The position numbers and the translations under genes were made by a program. Positions 54,191 to 62,374 of a DNA stretch of 64,000 bases are shown piece after piece. Source of the stretch: Janthinobacterium sp. SUN073 (GTDB lineage Bacteria; Pseudomonadota; Gammaproteobacteria; Burkholderiales; Burkholderiaceae_D). Every line of letters starts with the position of its first letter. Positions within the stretch are counted from its first letter, which is position 1. The notes under the pieces were generated by a model. The model saw nothing but the letters and a program-made list of their open reading frames with translations. It was not told the DNA's origin and searched no databases. The stretch lies in assembly GCF_030397665.1 (NCBI RefSeq), contig NZ_JAPUBT010000011.1, positions 1 through 64,000 of the forward strand, in the 5' to 3' direction.

Positions 54191-55366
54191 ATGGCCACCG
54201 ACTACCACCATGGCGTGCGCGTCATTGAAATCAACGAGGGTTCGCGCCCCATCCGGACCGTGTCCACGGCCGTGCTGGGCCTGATCGCCACGGCCGACGA
54301 CGCCGACCCGGCCGCCTTCCCGCTCGACACGCCCGTGCTCGTCACCAACGTGCTGGCCGCCATGGGCAAGGCCGGCAAGACGGGCACCCTGTACCGCAGC
54401 CTGCAGGCCATCGCCGCGCAGACCAAGCCACTGACGGTCGTGGTGCGCGTGACCGAAGGCGAAACGGAAGCGGAAACCACCACCAACGCCGTGGGTGGCG
54501 TGTCGCCGGACGGCAAGTACCTGGGCGCCCAGGCGCTGCTGGCGGCGCAAAGCAAGCTGGGCGTGAAACCGCGCATCCTGGGCGCGCCAGGCCTCGATAC
54601 CCAGGCCGTCACCAATGCCCTGGCCAGCGTCGCGCAGCGCCTGCGCGGCTTCGTGTATGCGTCAGCCTATGGCTGTGCCACCGTCACGGCGGCCACCGCC
54701 TATCGCGGCCAGTTCGGCCAGCGTGAAGTCATGATGATCTGGCCCGACTTCGTGAACTGGAATACCGCCACCGACGAGGAGGCCAGCATTTCCGCCGTCG
54801 CCTACGCCATGGGCCTGCGCGCCAAGATCGACGAGGAAACGGGCTGGCATAAGACCCTGTCCAACGTGGTCGTCAACGGCCCGACCGGCATCACCAAGGA
54901 CGTGTTTTTCGACCTGCAAGACCCCGCCACCGACGCCGGCGTGCTCAACGCCAAGGAAGTGACCACCCTGATCAACATGGGCGGTTACCGCTTCTGGGGT
55001 TCGCGCACCTGCGAGGAACGGGGCGGCTTCTTCTATTTCGAAAGCTACACGCGCACAGCCCAGGTGCTGGCCGACACCATTGCCGAGGCCCACTTCGCCT
55101 ATGTCGACGTGCCCCTGCATCCGTCCTTGGTGCGCGACCTGCTGGAAAGCATCAACGCCAAGTTCCGCGACCTGAAATTGCAGGGCTACATCATCGACGG
55201 CCGCGCCTGGTATGACGAGCAATACAACGACAAGACGGCACTGAAAGACGGCAAGCTGGCCATCGATTACGACTACACGCCCGTGCCGCCGCTGGAAAAC
55301 CTGAAATTCCAGCAGCGCATTACCGACCGCTACCTGGCCGACTTTGCCTCGCGCATCGCCGCCTAA
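54191..55366 (+). CDS. FI: Tail sheath protein (P2 gpFI)
   Basis: 391 residues (P2: 396). MATDYHHGVRVIEINEG, RTVSTAVLGLIATADDA and the C-terminal LKFQQRITDRYLADFA. Contractile sheath subunit. AGGAG before ATG 54191. A GCCCGCG/CGCGGGC hairpin (55380-55397) lies between this gene and the tube gene. Confidence 0.95.
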   Translation: MATDYHHGVRVIEINEGSRPIRTVSTAVLGLIATADDADPAAFPLDTPVLVTNVLAAMGKAGKTGTLYRSLQAIAAQTKPLTVVVRVTEGETEAETTTNAVGGVSPDGKYLGAQALLAAQSKLGVKPRILGAPGLDTQAVTNALASVAQRLRGFVYASAYGCATVTAATAYRGQFGQREVMMIWPDFVNWNTATDEEASISAVAYAMGLRAKIDEETGWHKTLSNVVVNGPTGITKDVFFDLQDPATDAGVLNAKEVTTLINMGGYRFWGSRTCEERGGFFYFESYTRTAQVLADTIAEAHFAYVDVPLHPSLVRDLLESINAKFRDLKLQGYIIDGRAWYDEQYNDKTALKDGKLAIDYDYTPVPPLENLKFQQRITDRYLADFASRIAA

Positions 55367-55419
55367 GCGCCACCACCCTGCCCGCGCCTGCGCGGGCGCA
55401 TTGAAATACTGGAGAAATT

Positions 55420-55929
55420 ATGGGCCTGCCCCGCAAACTGAAAAACTTCAACCTGTTCCAGAATGGCGTCTCGTTCATGGGCATGGTGCCCGAAGTCACC
55501 TTGCCCAAGCTCAGCCGCAAGATGGAAGAGTACCGCGCCGGCGGCATGAGCGGCCCCGTGTCCGTGGACTTCGGCAACGAGGCGCTGTCGCTGGAATGGA
55601 GCGGCGGCGGACTGATCGCCGAAGCCCTGAAACAGTACGGCGCGCATGCGCACGGCGCCGTGCAACTGCGCTTTGCAGGCGCCTACCAGGAAGACGATGA
55701 CGGCACCGTCGCCGCCGTGGAAGTGGTCGTGCGCGGCCGTTACAAGGAAATCGATATGGGCGGAGCCAAGATGGGCGACGACACCACCCACAAATACACC
55801 ATGGCGTGTAGCTATTACAAGCTGATGATCGACGGCGCCACCGTCATCGAACTGGACTTCATGAGCGGCACCGAGAACTTCGGCGGCGGCGACACGAATG
55901 CCGCCATCCGCAAGGCCATCGGCCTGTAA
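55420..55929 (+). CDS. FII: Tail tube protein (P2 gpFII)
   Basis: 169 residues (P2: 172). MGLPRKLKNFNLFQNG, GGMSGPVSVDFGNEALSLEW and YKLMIDGATVIELDF are diagnostic. Forms the inner tail tube. GGAG before the ATG. Confidence 0.95.
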   Translation: MGLPRKLKNFNLFQNGVSFMGMVPEVTLPKLSRKMEEYRAGGMSGPVSVDFGNEALSLEWSGGGLIAEALKQYGAHAHGAVQLRFAGAYQEDDDGTVAAVEVVVRGRYKEIDMGGAKMGDDTTHKYTMACSYYKLMIDGATVIELDFMSGTENFGGGDTNAAIRKAIGL

Positions 55930-55969
55930 TCCCCTTTTTTACTGACCACCCCACCACAAGGAACACAGC

Positions 55970-56278
55970 ATGCACAACGATACCCAAAACAGCGCCATCA
56001 TCGAACTGGACGACCCGATCAAGCGCGGCGATACCCTCATCACCTCGCTGACCGTACGCAAGCCCAAGGCGGGCGCCCTGCGCGGCATTTCCCTGATCGA
56101 GCTGGCCAACCTGAACGTGTCGGCCCTGCAGATCGTGCTGCCACGCATCACCGAACCGACCTTGACCGCGCACGACATCGCCAACATGGACCCGGCCGAC
56201 CTGCTGGCCGTGGGCGTCGAGGTTGCCGGTTTTTTGGCGAGCAAAGTAGATCGCCTTTCGGTATCCCCGGCGAAGTAG
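55970..56278 (+). CDS. E: Tail assembly protein E (P2 gpE)
   Basis: 102 residues, DDPIKRGDTLITSLTVRKPK and LTAHDIANMDPADLLAVG. Tail assembly chaperone for the tape measure. Near its 3' end it contains the slippery heptamer T-TTT-TTG, at which -1 shifting yields the E-E' product. Confidence 0.9.
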   Translation: MHNDTQNSAIIELDDPIKRGDTLITSLTVRKPKAGALRGISLIELANLNVSALQIVLPRITEPTLTAHDIANMDPADLLAVGVEVAGFLASKVDRLSVSPAK

Positions 56279-56400
56279 AAGACGCCATGGCCGACATTGC
56301 CGGCGTGTTTCACTGGACGCCGGCAGCGATGGACGGCTTTACGATTGATGAACTGATGGCCTGGCGCGAACGCGCCAGGCAGCGAAGCGGAGCGGAATAG
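56230..56400 (+). CDS. E' extension reached by -1 frameshift; GpE-family peptide
   Basis: T TTT TTG at 56230-56236 is in the E reading phase needed for -1 slippage. After slipping, reading continues from 56236 without a stop to TAG at 56398, giving MADIAGVFHWTPAAMDGF ... LMAWRERARQRSGAE, the conserved E' tail. P2 makes an E-E' fusion by the same T-rich heptamer (Christie and colleagues, 2002). Its stop abuts the tape measure ATG at 56401. Confidence 0.85.
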   Translation, partial: FFGEQSRSPFGIPGEVEDAMADIAGVFHWTPAAMDGFTIDELMAWRERARQRSGAE

Positions 56401-59271
56401 ATGGCTGGTCGGGATCTGAAATTACAGGTAGTGTTTGCAGCGCTGGACAAGATCACCGGCCCGCTCAAAAAAATCATGGGCGGCTCGAGCGATACGGCCA
56501 AGGCCTTGAAGGCGACCAGCGACCGCTTGCGCTATCTAAATGCACAGCAAAAGAACATCAGCAAATTCCGCGAACTGCATGGAGGCCTGGACGCCACGCG
56601 CGCCAAGCTGGAAGCGGCGCAGCAGAAAGTGGCCAGCCTTGCCGTCAAGATGAAACAGGCGGAGGCGCCCACGCGGGCCATGACGCGCGAGTTTAACGCC
56701 GCCACCAAAGCGGCCGGCGCCTTGAAGACGGCAGGCCAGCAGCAGGCCCAGCAACTGCAGGTCATGCGCGAGCGCCTGGGCGCCGCCGGCATCGGCACCA
56801 AAGACTTGGCCAACCACGAGCGCACCTTGCGCCGCGAGATCGAGGCCACAAACAAAACCATGACGCTGCAGCAGCAGAAGCTGGCCAACGCGGCCGCCAA
56901 GCAGCAGCGCGTCACCAACGCCACCCAGCATGCGGACAAGCTGCGCAGCAAGGCGGGCAGTATTGCCATGGCCGGCGCGGGCGCGACAGCGGCCGGCGCG
57001 GTCATGGCTATGCCTATCGCCAAGGGGCTACACGAGGCGAAGCATTACCAGCTGGAAAAAGCCCGCGTGAATGCGCTGGGCCTGGGGCCGGAAACCAGCC
57101 AGCAGGCGATCAAGTTCGCCAAGAACATGAAGACCTACGGCACCAGCCAGAACGAAAACCTGGAACTGGTACGCGACGCGATGTCGATCTTTGGCGACCT
57201 GCACCACGCGGAAATGGTCGCGCCCACCCTGGCTAAGATGAAGTTTGCCAACAAGGCTTTCTTTGGCGCCGAGTCGGGCGAAGAGAACGAGCGCATCTTC
57301 ATGGACTTGCTCAAAGTCATCGAGCAACGCGGCGGCACGGCCAGTTCGGAGAAATTCCACGACCAGGCCAACATGATGCAAAAGGTCATCACGGCCACGG
57401 GCGGGCGCGTGGGGCCGACGGAATGGCTGAACTTCATCAAGACGGGCGGCATCGCCGCCAAGATCATGGACGACAAGCAGTTCTATTACCAGATGGAACC
57501 GCTGGTGCAGGAAGTCGGCGGCCACCGTGCCGGCACGGCCCTGATGTCCGGCTATTCGAACCTGTATCAGGGGCGTACCACCAAGCGCGCCGTGACCAAT
57601 CTGGAAAACCTGGGACTGATCGGTGACCACAGTAAAGTGAAGCACGACAAAGTCGGCCAAGTCTCTACGCTTGGCCCTGGCGCCCTGCTGGGCAGTGACA
57701 TTTTCCGGCGCAGCCAATTTGAGTGGCTGGAGCAGGTGCTGTTGCCACAACTGGAAAAGAAAGGCATCACGGATCCCAAGAAAATTGAGGATACCATCGG
57801 CAGCCTGTTTTCGACGCGCACGGCCGGCAATCAGTTTCTGGATATGTTCAAGCAACGCATCCAGATGCACAAGAACGCCAAGCTGAACGCAGGCGCGTAC
57901 GACATCGAGCAGATTTATGACCTGGGCAAGCAGCAGGCCGGCGGCGCGGAGCTGGAAGCGACGGCCAGACTGGCCAACCTGAAACTGACCATGGGCGAAA
58001 AAATCCTGCCGCTGTACGCGCAGGGACTGGAGATGGCGATCAGCGCCATCACGCGCCTGAATGCCTTCATGGAGCGCAACCCGACCACGGCCAAGGTCAT
58101 GATTACCGCCTTTGCCGTGCTGGCCGGCCTGCTGCTGGTACTCGGGCCGCTGATGCTGGGCATCGCCGCCCTGGTCGGCCCGTATGCCATGCTGCACGTC
58201 ATGTTCGCCAAAATGGGCGTGACGGGCGGCGTGCTCACGCCCATCTTGCGCAACCTGGGCGGCGCCTTCATGTGGGCAGGCCGGGCCGTGCTGTGGCTGG
58301 GCCGCGCTCTTCTGATGAACCCGATTGGCATCGCCATCACAGTCATTGCCGGCGCCGCCTTCCTGATTTATACATACTGGGAGCCGATCAAGGCTTTCTT
58401 TGGCGGCCTGTGGTCAGATGTCAAGACGGCGTTTGCCGGCGGCATCGGCGGCGTCAGCGCCCTGATCGTCAACTGGTCGCCACTCGGCCTGTTCTATCGC
58501 GCCTTCGCGGGCGTGCTGGGCTGGTTCGGCATCGTGCTGCCGGCCAAGTTCACCGACTTCGGCGCCAGCATCCTGCAGCGCATTACCGCGTCCTGGGTGC
58601 CTATTTCCACCTTCTTTGCCGATATCTGGTCACGCCTGCACACGGTCTGCGCCGGCGGCATGGCCAGTATCAGCGCCCTGATTATCAACTGGTCGCCTGT
58701 CGGCGTGTTCTACCAGGCGTTCGCGGGCGTCATGAGCTGGTTCGGCATCCAGCTGCCAGCCCAGTTCACCGAATTCGGCGCCAACATCCTGCGCGGCCTG
58801 GTCAACGGTATCACCGGGTCCATGGGCGCCGTCAAGGACGCCATCAGCAACGCCGGTTCCAGCACCATTGCCTGGTTCAAGGAAAAGCTGGGCATCCACA
58901 GCCCGAGCCGCGTGTTTGCCCAGCTGGGCGACTACACCATGCAGGGCCTGGCCGTGGGCCTGGACCGCAGCGAAGGCGCGCCCATTGCCAAGGTATCGGG
59001 CCTGGCGCAACGCCTGACGCAACTTGGCGCCGGCATCGCCATCGGAGCGGCCACGGCGTTACCCGCCAGCGCCTTTGACACGCGCGCCCCGCTGTCCCAG
59101 GGCACGTTTGGCGCCGGCATGACCATCCAGGGCGACAAGATCGAAATCACTTTCAACGTGCAGGCCGGCACCGATCCCCAGGCCATCGCGCGCGCCGTGA
59201 GCGCGGCGCTCGATCAACGCGACCGCGAAAAGGCGGCGCGCATCCGCTCGTCCCTGCGCGACCACGATTAA
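56401..59271 (+). CDS. T: Tape measure protein (P2 gpT)
   Basis: 956 residues (P2: 815). Coiled-coil N-terminal half (LKKIMGGSSDTAKALKATSD), the TMP core ELVRDAMSIFGDLHHAE, hydrophobic stretches around 565-600 and 635-660 (VMITAFAVLAGLLLVLGPLM), and a C-terminal HSPSRVFAQLGDYTMQGLAVGL motif. The length sets the tail length. Two near-copies of a GNWSPLGLFYRAFAGVLGWFG-type module (about 690-710 and 770-790) suggest an internal duplication. Confidence 0.93.
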   Translation: MAGRDLKLQVVFAALDKITGPLKKIMGGSSDTAKALKATSDRLRYLNAQQKNISKFRELHGGLDATRAKLEAAQQKVASLAVKMKQAEAPTRAMTREFNAATKAAGALKTAGQQQAQQLQVMRERLGAAGIGTKDLANHERTLRREIEATNKTMTLQQQKLANAAAKQQRVTNATQHADKLRSKAGSIAMAGAGATAAGAVMAMPIAKGLHEAKHYQLEKARVNALGLGPETSQQAIKFAKNMKTYGTSQNENLELVRDAMSIFGDLHHAEMVAPTLAKMKFANKAFFGAESGEENERIFMDLLKVIEQRGGTASSEKFHDQANMMQKVITATGGRVGPTEWLNFIKTGGIAAKIMDDKQFYYQMEPLVQEVGGHRAGTALMSGYSNLYQGRTTKRAVTNLENLGLIGDHSKVKHDKVGQVSTLGPGALLGSDIFRRSQFEWLEQVLLPQLEKKGITDPKKIEDTIGSLFSTRTAGNQFLDMFKQRIQMHKNAKLNAGAYDIEQIYDLGKQQAGGAELEATARLANLKLTMGEKILPLYAQGLEMAISAITRLNAFMERNPTTAKVMITAFAVLAGLLLVLGPLMLGIAALVGPYAMLHVMFAKMGVTGGVLTPILRNLGGAFMWAGRAVLWLGRALLMNPIGIAITVIAGAAFLIYTYWEPIKAFFGGLWSDVKTAFAGGIGGVSALIVNWSPLGLFYRAFAGVLGWFGIVLPAKFTDFGASILQRITASWVPISTFFADIWSRLHTVCAGGMASISALIINWSPVGVFYQAFAGVMSWFGIQLPAQFTEFGANILRGLVNGITGSMGAVKDAISNAGSSTIAWFKEKLGIHSPSRVFAQLGDYTMQGLAVGLDRSEGAPIAKVSGLAQRLTQLGAGIAIGAATALPASAFDTRAPLSQGTFGAGMTIQGDKIEITFNVQAGTDPQAIARAVSAALDQRDREKAARIRSSLRDHD

Positions 59272-59286
59272 GAAGGAATAACCACC

Positions 59287-59895
59287 ATGATGATGATTTT
59301 AGGAATGTTCGTCTTCAGCCTGCCGACCCTGGCGTATCACGAGCTGCAGCGGCAAACGGAATGGAAGCACGCCAGCACGGCCCGCGTGGGCCTGCGCGAC
59401 GCGCACCAGTATGTGGGGCCAGGCGACGACACCATCACCTTGTCGGGCTGGGTGGCGCCGGAACTGACCGGCTCCCTGTATTCGCTCGATGCGCTGCGCA
59501 TGATGGCCGACACCGGTAAATCGTGGATTCTGATCCAGGGCACGGGCCGCATTCTCGGCTCGTACCGCATCACCAGCATGACCGAGGGCCGCACCATTCT
59601 GGACGGCAGCGGCGGCGCGCGCCGCGTCGAGTTCTCGATTGCGCTCAAGCGCGATGACGACGGCGTGCTGGCCATGGTCGGCCTGGGCGACATCGGCGAC
59701 CTGAAAAACATGCTCAGCATCGACGGCATGACCAGCAGCATTGCCGGTGCGGCCAGGAATGCCGTGGGCAGCGTGGTCGGCAATGTGGTCGGCGGCATCA
59801 CGTCGAAATATGGCGGCGTGGTCAGCGAGATGAAAGACAAGATCGGCGGCAGCATCAGCGGCGCCATCGGCAGCGCGGCGGATAAGTTCAAATGA
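59287..59895 (+). CDS. U: Tail protein U (P2 gpU)
   Basis: 202 residues (P2: 159). MMMILGMFVFSLPTLAYHEL, WKHASTARVGLRDAHQYVG and GRRVEFSIAL-like strand identify gpU. An extra C-terminal glycine-rich helix (GNVVGGITSKYGGVV) is present. Caps the tail tube. Overlaps D by 4 bases. Confidence 0.93.
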   Translation: MMMILGMFVFSLPTLAYHELQRQTEWKHASTARVGLRDAHQYVGPGDDTITLSGWVAPELTGSLYSLDALRMMADTGKSWILIQGTGRILGSYRITSMTEGRTILDGSGGARRVEFSIALKRDDDGVLAMVGLGDIGDLKNMLSIDGMTSSIAGAARNAVGSVVGNVVGGITSKYGGVVSEMKDKIGGSISGAIGSAADKFK

Positions 59896-61124
59896 GCGAG
59901 CATATCCCCGCCTTCAAGGTCAGCATCGAGGACAAGGATTTGACGGCCATCGTGTCGCCGCGGCTGATTAATTTGACGTTGACCCTGTGCCGTGGCGACG
60001 AGAGCGACCAGCTCGATATCTCGCTCGATGACACCGACGGCAAGCTGGCCCTGCCGCCGCGCGGCGCGCAGATCGCCCTGGCGCTGGGCTGGCAAGCCAC
60101 CGGCCTGGTGGACATGGGCAAGTTCACCGTCGACGAGGTGGAGCACAGCGGCGCGCCCGACACCATCACCCTGCGCGCCAGGTCGGCCAACCTGATCGAC
60201 ACCTTCAAACAGCAGCAGGAACACAGCTTTCACAAGACTACCCTGGGCGCCATCATCGAGGCCATAGCCTTCCGCAACGAGCTGGCGTCGGGCGTCTCGG
60301 CACGCCTGCGCGACACGGCCATCGAGCACATCGACCAGACCCACGAAAGCGATGCGGCCTTCCTGCGCCGGCTGGGCCGGAAATACGATGCGGTGGCCAC
60401 CGTCAAGAACGACACCCTGCTCTTCATCCCCATCAACCAGAGCCGCACCGCCAGCGGCAAGGCGCTGCCCGTCATTCCCGTCACGCGTGCCCTGGGCGAC
60501 GGCCACCGCTACCACAGCGCCGAGAGCGACGCCTACACAGGCGTGCGTGCCTTCTGGCACGATGAGCGCCACGCACGCCGCCGCAGCGTGGTGGCCGGCG
60601 TGCCCGGCAACAGCAAGCGCCTGCGCACCACCTTCGCCAATGAAACAGACGCGCGCACGGCGGCCGTGGCCGAATGGCAACGCATCCTGCGCGGCCTGGC
60701 CACATTTGAAATGAACCTGGCCTTGGGCAACCCGGCCTTGTTCCCGCAATCGCCCGTGACCGTGCAAGGCTTCAAGCCCGAGATCGACGCCACCGAATGG
60801 CTATCGGTCAAGGTCACGCACAGCCTAGGCGGCAGCGGCTTTACCACGCACGTGGAGTTTGAAACGAAGATGGAAGCGGTCGAGGTGGAACGCGAGGACG
60901 AGAAAGACCCGGACGAAGGCATCACGGGCGTGGTGGCCAAGTGGAAAGACGTGGCGGCGAAGAAGAAAAAGGCGGGGCAGGAGCAGGCCGGGGCCACGGG
61001 CACGCTCAAGACGCTGGAGCATCATTACAAGAGCAAGCAGGCCGCGAAGCGGGCGGCCCTGCATGCCTGGAAGCATATTGAAGAAGTGCGGGACATCATC
61101 CGTGAAAATATAGATAATTTTTAA
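59892..61124 (+). CDS. D: Late control/baseplate hub protein D (P2 gpD)
   Basis: 410 residues (P2: 387). IPAFKVSIEDKDLTAIVSPR, LTLCRGDESDQLDISLDD and TLGAIIEAIAFRNEL identify gpD, the gp27-like hub. The C-terminus is extended, Lys-rich and helical. It is the last phage gene seen; no ogr activator gene follows within the window. Confidence 0.93.
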   Translation: MSEHIPAFKVSIEDKDLTAIVSPRLINLTLTLCRGDESDQLDISLDDTDGKLALPPRGAQIALALGWQATGLVDMGKFTVDEVEHSGAPDTITLRARSANLIDTFKQQQEHSFHKTTLGAIIEAIAFRNELASGVSARLRDTAIEHIDQTHESDAAFLRRLGRKYDAVATVKNDTLLFIPINQSRTASGKALPVIPVTRALGDGHRYHSAESDAYTGVRAFWHDERHARRRSVVAGVPGNSKRLRTTFANETDARTAAVAEWQRILRGLATFEMNLALGNPALFPQSPVTVQGFKPEIDATEWLSVKVTHSLGGSGFTTHVEFETKMEAVEVEREDEKDPDEGITGVVAKWKDVAAKKKKAGQEQAGATGTLKTLEHHYKSKQAAKRAALHAWKHIEEVRDIIRENIDNF

Positions 61125-61206
61125 AAGGCTCAATAGTCCATTAAGAAACTTAAAATAAGCTAATTATTTTTTATCGGGAAATTTCACCCATGATACTTCT
61201 TACGAT

Positions 61207-62268
61207 CTAATCATCACGAGGCATTCGTCCATCGCAATGTTCACATCCAGTCACATAACTACTCTCCCAATTTCGGGTGCAACGTTCGCCACAACATTCA
61301 CACTGACTTAGACTGCTAAATAAAGTAAAACAATTCACACAAAAAAACTTCCCCTTGTACTCACAAATAGTTTGATACCCTTGGCATTCATCACAATTGG
61401 CAGGAGTATTTGCGTCATAATAATTATTGTAATCCGTCTTCGACTGGTCTAGCAGGCTATAAAAATCGTCAGTTGAAATCTCGTGATCACACTTAGAACA
61501 TTCAAATGTAGTGTCTACTTTTAAAACTTGATCAGGATCATTGCATTCAGGACACTGCACTTCAAAAAACTCATCCCTCTCAAGGCAAACGTGGCAATAA
61601 TATTGCTTAAAATCTGGCACGCTCTTATCGAAAATCTCTTCAAACGATTTCTGATGGCATTTAGGGCAATTAAGAAAGGCACATCCTCCCTTTGTTTTAC
61701 CATCAATCAAATTTTTTATATCAGGGCTAGAGAATTTTGCAACTGCATAATGCTGCGTCAGCAATAAGTGGCTCTCCATCTTTCGGAACCTTGAAAGAAA
61801 TGGCTTAAACTCTTCAGAAAAATCCTTTGTAATAAATTTATTCAACTCAAACCATGCAACTGCTTGCTCCAACCGAATGGCTTCTTTTTCTTTTTTCGTA
61901 CTAGCCTTATGAAAAAAATGAACCATTCTATTTCTGTGTATTCTAACCTTATTAAATGCCTCCTTGGCTTCTTTCGTCAATCCATTCTTGTTCTTTAGTG
62001 ACTTAGATAGCAACTTACAAGAATCTTCAAATGAGACAGAAACGAAGTCTCCGCTTTCATATTTTTCCCTATCGCGCTCTCCGCCTGCAACAACAAGAGA
62101 CCAATGATCAAGAACAAGAGGGGCTTTTAAAAAAATCTCAACACCCGTATAGAAATTTATAACCGAATGCTTCGTTTCATCTTCCAATTGCGCTATGGCC
62201 TTTTCTAAAAAATCGATGCCATTCTCAACCAAATTCTCAAAATCATTTTTTATAGCATCATTTTTCAT
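61207..62268 (-). CDS. HEPN-like protein with C-terminal zinc ribbons, 353 aa
   Basis: The N-terminal 190 residues are helical with HRNRMVHFFHK (R112-x4-H117), the R-x4-6-H motif of HEPN ribonucleases. The C-terminal half holds at least five Cys pairs (CPKCHQ, CHVC, CPEC, CSKC, CDEC, CECC, CEHC), that is, several zinc ribbons. A long AT-rich gene with weak start; ATG 62268 (MKNDAIKNDF) is preferred over 62304. HEPN plus zinc ribbon points to an RNA-cleaving toxin with an RNA or protein sensor. It follows the prophage tail genes in opposite orientation, with the SEFIR gene next; the short gap before it (61125-61206) has nothing. The family is recognised by motif only. Confidence 0.65.
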   Translation of the reverse strand: MKNDAIKNDFENLVENGIDFLEKAIAQLEDETKHSVINFYTGVEIFLKAPLVLDHWSLVVAGGERDREKYESGDFVSVSFEDSCKLLSKSLKNKNGLTKEAKEAFNKVRIHRNRMVHFFHKASTKKEKEAIRLEQAVAWFELNKFITKDFSEEFKPFLSRFRKMESHLLLTQHYAVAKFSSPDIKNLIDGKTKGGCAFLNCPKCHQKSFEEIFDKSVPDFKQYYCHVCLERDEFFEVQCPECNDPDQVLKVDTTFECSKCDHEISTDDFYSLLDQSKTDYNNYYDANTPANCDECQGYQTICEYKGKFFCVNCFTLFSSLSQCECCGERCTRNWESSYVTGCEHCDGRMPRDD

Positions 62269-62374
62269 ATTTTTCTTTTCATATTTAAATATACAGCGTG
62301 CCACGCAATAAAAACTCTAAAACGACTTTTTGAAAAATATTCTCAATCGAAGAATTAAAAAAAATAACCACTTA

